DNA of 64,000 bases, taken from Hemibagrus wyckioides. Taxonomy: Eukaryota; Chordata; Actinopteri; Siluriformes; Bagridae. The stretch spans positions 19,306,146-19,370,145 of the forward strand of contig NC_080712.1 of NCBI RefSeq assembly GCF_019097595.1. Direction: 5' to 3'. The translations under genes and the position numbers were made by a program. Below, piece by piece: positions 59,601 through 64,000 of this stretch (position 1 is the stretch's first letter; each line of letters opens with the position of its first letter). Below the pieces are notes generated by a model. It did not search any database. It was given only the letters and a program-made list of their open reading frames with translations, and was not told the DNA's origin.

Positions 59601-62600
59601 TATGGTAGGTTTTGTACAATATATTGGCTTGAAACCTTGATGAAACTTACAACCCTCTGTGTATAAATGTCTTTCCAGTCCTCCTGCACTAGGCTGCTGT
59701 TCTGCACTACTGGTGTCTTGTTGCGTAGGCTAGAGGGAGACGCTCAGCTCACTGGAGTCACACACGTCATAGTGGACGAGGTTCATGAACGCACAGAGGA
59801 AAGGTGAGAGAAATTGTGCTCATAATCTCACACACACAAACATACCAACATAATGAGCACCATGTGAGATCTGCATCACTTCCTGCCTCCCAGTGACTTC
59901 CTGTTGCTGGTTCTGAAGGATCTGATGATGCAAAGGTCTGACCTGAAGATCATAATGATGAGTGCTACTCTCAACGCTGATCTCTTCTCCCAGTATTTCC
60001 ACAAGTGTCCCACCATCCACATACCAGGCAAAAACTCCTTTATATACATTCATATGCTGGTTTTAATGTACAGTTCAAAAATACATTTTATTTATACTAA
60101 TATCATTATTCACCTTTAGGACGTACATTCCCAGTGGAACAATTTTTCCTTGAAGATGCTATTGCGATGACCAGGTAAATAAATACAAATGACTTCATAC
60201 CCCTGTCTAACTTTTCTTTCAATTTTAAATGGATTTTATAGGATAAAACCAAACAACACAGCTGAATAAAGCACAGTTACTGATATGCAGGTTGTTACAT
60301 GAATGTGTGTTTCAGGTATGTAATAGAGGACCGCAGCCCATACCGGCGCTTGGCAAAGCAGAATGGCCCGCCCAATCAAAGGGCTGGGAAAGCACAGCCT
60401 GCAGTGATGAACATGGATGATGATGGATGGTCATTTAACGTATTTTTAAAGAAAGATACAGTCAAAGATTCCATACCTGACCAACAACTCAATGTACATG
60501 AGCTCACACTCCGATACCCAAGTAAGGACATGTACAACTGCACTTGTACAGTTCTTTTTTGTATTGATAAATTTCTTTTTCACTTAGAAGCAGTTATACA
60601 AATGGTACCTGAAGATTTCAGTCATGTTGTATGTGTCATTGAGCTAGAAAAGCATTTTTCTAGCAAAAAAAACATTTTTTCTAGTTGATTCATTGTTTGT
60701 ATTATATATGAATCTTGTCTCAAGCTTGCTCAAAAACGGTGGTGAAAACTCTGGCTGCCATGGACCTGGATAAAATCAACATGGATCTTGTGGAGAGTCT
60801 GCTAGAGTGGATTGTAAATAGAGAGCACAGTTATCCTCCAGGTATTTTAATCTTCTAATCATTTTATCTATTGTAGTGGACTTGAGAAATACCAGGGTCT
60901 GACAAATCAGTTCTGGAGGCAGATTGCATAAACTGTTTCAGTTCTTCAGCTTTTTTTCTTGTGTGTGTATGTGTAGGTGCTGTTCTGGTATTCTTGCCTG
61001 GATTAGCTGAAATAAAGCAGTTATATGAGCAGCTGCAAGCCAATAGGATGTTTAACAACAGAAGAGCTAAGAAGTATGTATACATACAGATATCATTTTT
61101 TCAGTTGTGCATTCTGTGATTTGATGTCTTGAAAACATTGTATAATGTTCATAGGTGTGTGGTGTACCCACTTCATTCCTCTCTGTCAAATGAGGAGCAG
61201 CAGGCAGTGTTTACAAGGCCACCAGAGGGTGTGACCAAAATCATCATCTCTACTAATATTGCAGAGACATCAGTGACCATTGATGATGTAGTGTACGTCA
61301 TTGACTCTGGCAGAATGAAAGAGAAGAGGTAAGAGGTTGGAGATGCTACATGACTCTTCATGAATTGTATTGTGCTGTAAGCATACATTGTTATTTAAAT
61401 GGTTTGTGTATGTTCAGGTACGATGCCAGTCGCAGTATGGAAAGTTTGGAGGATGTGTGGGTGTCTCGTGCTAACGCTTTGCAGAGGAAAGGCCGAGCCG
61501 GCCGTGTGGCCTCTGGAGTCTGCTTCCATCTGTTCACCAGCCATCGCTTCACTCACCACCTGAGCCAGCAGCAGCTGCCTGAGATCCAGAGAGTGCCACT
61601 GGAGCAGCTCTGCCTCAGGTATGTGGTCAGATTACATTTCAAAGGCTCTCCTGTGAATTTTCCACTACGCAGCCATGCTCCAACCAACACAGTCTATTGA
61701 AAATGAAGGTGAATGGCATATGGTAGGAATACTAATCAGGCTTAACAAGATGAAAAATCCTGGCACAAGTATGCAACAGATGCAATATGCAATAATACGT
61801 AGATGTACAGGGAATAAAATATGTTAGGCCATGCTGTTATAGGAAAAAAACAAATAATGGTGGTGATACAGAACATTATTATCCCCAATCATTTTCCAAT
61901 AACAGTAAATTCTGAAATGTCTTATTTTTCACCAATTTGCCACAGATGATTTTTTATTTATTTATTAAAGAATGACACATCCATCTATTGTTACAGTTAA
62001 TGGACAGAAAACAAGTTATTAAGTTCCTGTTAGCATTTACATTTATAGCAGCTATAAAAGTCATTTACTTTCCAAGAGCCTCTTTTTTGCTTTGAAATTA
62101 AGACAAAAATGAGACAAAAAGACCAAAATGTACCTTATTAAGTTAATAAGAAAACACATAGCTAACTGTGTGCACTAAGGAACAGCTTTACCTCTAAATT
62201 TTATAATGCCCTGACATCAGAGACTCCTTTAATGAATGCTAAAAAATTGTTTCCTTACAGAAAATATTACCATGTTAACTTTACCTTTTGGTAGCATCTG
62301 CAAAGCTAAGTATGAGTAGAAATGAGTAAAATCATTGTAAATCTGAATAGCCTTTTTAACACTAAATCCAAAAGTATGTGGACATGTTAAATACCACATT
62401 ATTATTACCATTATTTTTATTATATTTTATTTAACCTTGATTTCAGGTTACAGTCCGTGTTGAATTAAGCTTGTTCTCCCCACATAGGGGTGGGTTTCCT
62501 ACAGGTTCTTCCCACGTACAAGAAACATGCAAGCAGGTGGATGGGCTTTGCTGATGTACTAGGAAATTCACACAATAGTCTCTAGAGTTTATCATGACAC

Positions 62601-64000
62601 AGACTCATGCCTGGAAAAAGACCAAGTGATTTGTTTTCTTATCTTTAACTTTGCAGTTTTGGTGAATCTGTGCCCATGATAGCCTCAGATTCTTGTTCTT
62701 GGCTCAATCTGGTTTTCTGCTGTTGTAACTCAACTTTCTGCTGTGTTTTATGCATGCTGAGATGCTTTTCTGCTCATCACAGTTGTAGAGTGATTATGAA
62801 TTACTATAGACTTCCTGCAAACTTGAACTTACCTGTCCATTTTCCTTATCAACAAGCCATTTCCACCCACAGAACTATCTTAAGGTTTATTGTTTTTTGC
62901 ACCATTTCGTATAAACTCTAGAAAATCCCATGAGATCATCAGTCTCTGAAATACTCATACCAGTCTGTCTGGTATAACATCCATGTCACTGATAAAGTAA
63001 CAGATCACATGTTTTCTTCATTCTGATGCATTGTGCTTCTGCCACTTTAACAGAATAAATGAGCAGCTGTACAGGTTTTACTATTAAAGTGGATGGTAAA
63101 TATATAGAAGTTAAATGAAAGTATGAATGTTTATATATGTATATTACACACATCAGCCTCTGTTTTCTTCTGTTTTAGGGTTAAAGTATTGGAGATGTTC
63201 TCCAAGACTCCTCTGCACTCTGTGTTTTCACGGCTTATAGAACCTCCAGCACAGGGCAGTCTGGAGGCAGCTAAGCAAAGACTCTCTGCTCTTGGTGCAC
63301 TTACTGAAGCTGAGTGCCTCACTCCTCTTGGTTGGCATCTCGCCTGCCTACCAGTGGATGTGCGCATTGGAAAGTTGATGCTGCTGGGTGCAATCTTCCG
63401 TTGTCTGGACCCAGCCCTCACCATCGCCGCTAGCCTTGCCTTCAAGAGCCCATTTGTAAGCAACAATTAGTTTGTGCTCTGATTGCAGTTCTGCAGTCCT
63501 TCTCTTTTCTTTCATCATCCTTTTACTTTATCTCTTTCTCAGGTCTCCCCATGGGATAAACGTGAGGAGGCTAATGAGAGAAAACTGAGTTTTTCTCTCG
63601 CCAACAGTGACCATCTTGCTCTGCTACAGGCATATAAGGTTGTTGTGAATCCTGTGAAAAATGTTTTTTATCATAAATAATTCATCAAATTTTGATGATT
63701 CAATGTCCGTTGAACTTGAAATACACCAGTGATTATGTAATTGTTTGTGTGTGTGATAGGGTTGGTGTACTGCAGCACAGAATGGTTCACAGGCTGGCTA
63801 TGGTTACTGCAGAGAGAACTTCCTGTCTATCCGGGGACTACAGGTGAGTTTGTCCAACAACTGCCTAAATCATTTCAAATTTATTTAGTAGAATTGCTTT
63901 CTAATTAAGAATGTTTGCGTATGCATTTGTCTTATAGGAAATAGCATGTCTGAAGAGGCAGTTTGCAGAGCTCCTTTCTGATATCGGCTTTGTAAAGGAG
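53232..64000 (+). CDS. dhx57: Putative ATP-dependent RNA helicase DHX57, 3' truncated by the window
   Basis: DHX57 is a large DEAH-box helicase whose cellular role is poorly known. Coding exons: 53232-53647, 53789-53989, 54607-55496, 58460-58644, 58778-58899, 58988-59183, 59679-59803, 59894-60027, 60120-60174, 60316-60521, 60725-60841, 60977-61073, 61155-61328, 61418-61618, 63179-63455, 63543-63638, 63760-63843, 63938-64000 (continues). All phases agree, giving 1,213 codons of an expected 1,380 or so. Order: Arg/Gly-rich start with 13 glycines (19-31), acidic stretch (about 141-149), UBA (about 203-241), RWD-like region with an embedded CCCH zinc finger (Cys325, Cys334, Cys340, His344), then the helicase core: GMTGCGKTTQ (about 602-611), DEVH (703-706), SAT (735-737), [16 protein letters not shown] (995-1002), then the helicase-associated region. 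One intron uses a GC donor. The start ATG fits MSG... and the Gly tract of the family. Confidence 0.95.
53286..53324 (+). repeat. dhx57: Coding GGN trinucleotide repeat (poly-Gly)
   Basis: Thirteen consecutive GGT/GGA codons; human DHX57 also has a long glycine run here. Likely to vary in length. Confidence 0.9.
53789..53989 (+). CDS. dhx57: DHX57 coding exon 2
   Basis: Encodes the acidic [18 protein letters not shown] stretch and ends [11 protein letters not shown], the start of the UBA domain. The first codon is split AG|T. Donor GTACGC. Confidence 0.92.
54607..55496 (+). CDS. dhx57: DHX57 coding exon 3 (UBA, CCCH finger, RWD-like)
   Basis: An 890-nt exon. It carries [18 protein letters not shown] (UBA), the RWD-like [19 protein letters not shown], a C-x8-C-x5-C-x3-H zinc finger ([21 protein letters not shown] region, Cys325 to His344) and a Ser/Thr/Asn-rich tail. 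Acceptor CTCGCTAG, donor GTAAGG. The region before the acceptor in the open frame is intron. Confidence 0.95.
55758..57073 (-). mobile_element. Near-complete Tc1-like transposon in DHX57 intron 3, family D
   Basis: A 1,316-bp insertion with matching ends (left 'cactgaacaaaat', right reverse complement 'cagtgaacaaaat') and TA on both sides (55756-55757, 57074-57075). The ends continue as long inverted repeats ('acaaaactgttgcatttata' versus 'acaaaagtgttgcgtttata'). Confidence 0.85.
55796..56776 (-). pseudogene. Tc1-like transposase, frame-broken
   Basis: It starts [16 protein letters not shown] (ATG at 56776), a bipartite helix-turn-helix ([20 protein letters not shown]; then [18 protein letters not shown]). 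Near 56345-56350 the frame shifts exactly where family members have the W-x-x-VLFTDESRF block, so the first catalytic Asp appears to be deleted. The catalytic half continues in other frames: [40 protein letters not shown] and [15 protein letters not shown] (last catalytic Glu region), ending ANGGHTRY at 55796-55798. At least three frame changes make it inactive. Confidence 0.8.
57235..57480 (+). repeat. tRNA-derived SINE in DHX57 intron 3
   Basis: The head 'gggcagtggtagctcaagcg' contains an A-box-like TAGCTCAAGCG, and 'gggttcatgccccagcactg' a B-box, as in a tRNA gene. The body is 'cactgctgggcccttgagca' and the tail ends 'atacagacaacttaactta'. It is inserted about 160 bp from the Tc1 element. 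Confidence 0.75.
57700..58035 (-). mobile_element. Tc1-like remnant, family C, in DHX57 intron 3
   Basis: 'tttgtgcacaggtgcattgt', 'catgctggaacaggttcagg' and 'tggtgtccatagatttatga' are antisense pieces of the D-NAPVHKA region and terminus of family C. No frame is retained. Confidence 0.55.
58460..58644 (+). CDS. dhx57: DHX57 coding exon 4
   Basis: Encodes the acidic [17 protein letters not shown], then [19 protein letters not shown] (human has ENESYVN at the same place). Acceptor ACTGTAG, donor GTAACA. Confidence 0.93.
58778..58899 (+). CDS. dhx57: DHX57 coding exon 5
   Basis: Encodes [20 protein letters not shown] and then [11 protein letters not shown], the first half of helicase motif I. 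Donor GTATGT; the codon GG|G is split. The open frame at 58723-58917 is in a different frame and is a shadow. Confidence 0.93.
58988..59183 (+). CDS. dhx57: DHX57 coding exon 6 (motifs I and Ia)
   Basis: Completes motif I ([14 protein letters not shown]) and carries [20 protein letters not shown], motif Ia. Ends YQIRLETVR; donor GTAACT. Confidence 0.95.
59679..59803 (+). CDS. dhx57: DHX57 coding exon 7 (motif II)
   Basis: Encodes [20 protein letters not shown] and then [14 protein letters not shown], the DEVH Walker B motif. Acceptor CTTTCCAG, donor GTGAGA. Confidence 0.95.
59894..60027 (+). CDS. dhx57: DHX57 coding exon 8 (motif III), GC donor
   Basis: Encodes [12 protein letters not shown] and [19 protein letters not shown], ending THIPG. 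The frame requires the exon to end at 60027, where the intron begins CAG|GCAAAA instead of GT. The next exon begins GACGTACATT after TTTAG. Confidence 0.9.
60120..60174 (+). CDS. dhx57: DHX57 coding exon 9
   Basis: A 55-nt exon encoding [17 protein letters not shown], matching the human [17 protein letters not shown] block. Acceptor CCTTTAG, donor GTAAAT. Confidence 0.93.
60316..60521 (+). CDS. dhx57: DHX57 coding exon 10
   Basis: Encodes [16 protein letters not shown], a variable insert, then [19 protein letters not shown]. Donor GTAAGG after the first base of a Thr codon; read-through after RYP is intron. Confidence 0.92.
60725..60841 (+). CDS. dhx57: DHX57 coding exon 11
   Basis: Encodes [18 protein letters not shown] and [18 protein letters not shown]. 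The acceptor TCTCAAG is weak-looking, but phase and protein match require it. Donor GTATTT. Confidence 0.92.
60977..61073 (+). CDS. dhx57: DHX57 coding exon 12
   Basis: Encodes [19 protein letters not shown] and FNNRRAK, the start of the second RecA-like domain. Acceptor GTGTGTAG, donor GTATGT. Confidence 0.93.
61155..61328 (+). CDS. dhx57: DHX57 coding exon 13 (motif V)
   Basis: Encodes [34 protein letters not shown] (motif V) and [12 protein letters not shown]. Donor GTAAGA. Confidence 0.95.
61418..61618 (+). CDS. dhx57: DHX57 coding exon 14 (motif VI)
   Basis: Encodes [39 protein letters not shown] (motif VI) and [11 protein letters not shown]. Donor GTATGT. Confidence 0.95.
62655..63060 (-). 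mobile_element. Tc1-like remnant, family A, in DHX57 intron 14
   Basis: 'tgatagcctcagattcttgt', 'atgctgagatgcttttctgc', 'atcaacaagccatttccacc' and 'aaaatcccatgagatcatca' occur in the same order as in the copies at 19,508 and 47,300. No open frame remains. Confidence 0.6.
63179..63455 (+). CDS. dhx57: DHX57 coding exon 15 (helicase-associated region)
   Basis: Encodes [20 protein letters not shown], then [20 protein letters not shown] and [12 protein letters not shown]. These are winged-helix/HA2 features of DEAH helicases. Acceptor TTTTAG, donor GTAAGC. Confidence 0.95.
63543..63638 (+). CDS. dhx57: DHX57 coding exon 16
   Basis: Encodes [20 protein letters not shown] and [12 protein letters not shown]. 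Acceptor TTTCTCAG, donor GTTGTT. Confidence 0.93.
63760..63843 (+). CDS. dhx57: DHX57 coding exon 17
   Basis: 84 nt encoding [17 protein letters not shown] and [11 protein letters not shown]. Acceptor GTGATAG, donor GTGAGT. Confidence 0.92.
63938..64000 (+). CDS. dhx57: DHX57 coding exon 18, cut by the window edge
   Basis: Encodes [19 protein letters not shown] and then KE at the last base of the window. About 170 C-terminal residues (HA2 end and OB-fold) lie beyond. Confidence 0.92.

Overview
The window is vertebrate nuclear DNA, almost certainly from a teleost fish. It is AT-rich, its genes are split by short GT-AG introns, microsatellites are dense, and it is packed with decayed Tc1/mariner-type DNA transposons and fish-type SINE/LINE tails. 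The repeat mix looks like an otophysan fish such as a catfish or characin, but that is only an impression. I see no prokaryotic gene, CRISPR array, rRNA or tRNA gene.

Layout. (1) Positions 1 to about 40,000 hold no protein-coding exon I can support. This stretch is made of old transposon fragments, retroposon tails, simple repeats, one solo LTR with a target-site duplication, a perfect hairpin and some non-repetitive stretches that may be regulatory. It lies 3' of IPMK; from memory, a gene desert also lies on that side of human IPMK. (2) 40,405-44,048, minus strand: IPMK (inositol polyphosphate multikinase), six coding exons, 385 residues, complete. (3) 44,050-48,950: intergenic DNA containing an inverted (fold-back) Tc1 structure. 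(4) 48,957-52,265, minus strand: CISD1 (mitoNEET, a mitochondrial outer-membrane 2Fe-2S protein), three coding exons, 107 residues, complete. (5) 52,266-53,231: a head-to-head promoter region shared by CISD1 and DHX57. (6) 53,232-64,000, plus strand: DHX57, a DEAH-box helicase with UBA, CCCH and RWD regions; 18 coding exons (1,213 codons) are visible and the gene runs off the right edge.

The exon models were built by hand from splice sites and reading-frame continuity. All phases agree and the joined frames stay open. The three genes belong to unrelated processes: inositol phosphate/PIP3 signalling, mitochondrial iron-sulfur handling and RNA helicase activity. I see no shared pathway; only CISD1 and DHX57 probably share a promoter.

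I did not find a new biological system. The points most worth checking are a GC-AG intron in DHX57, a CISD1 3' splice site whose upstream tract is a (GTT)n microsatellite, a gene order (IPMK-CISD1-DHX57) that differs from human, a 31-bp perfect hairpin, a fold-back Tc1 structure, and internally deleted Tc1 copies inside gene introns.
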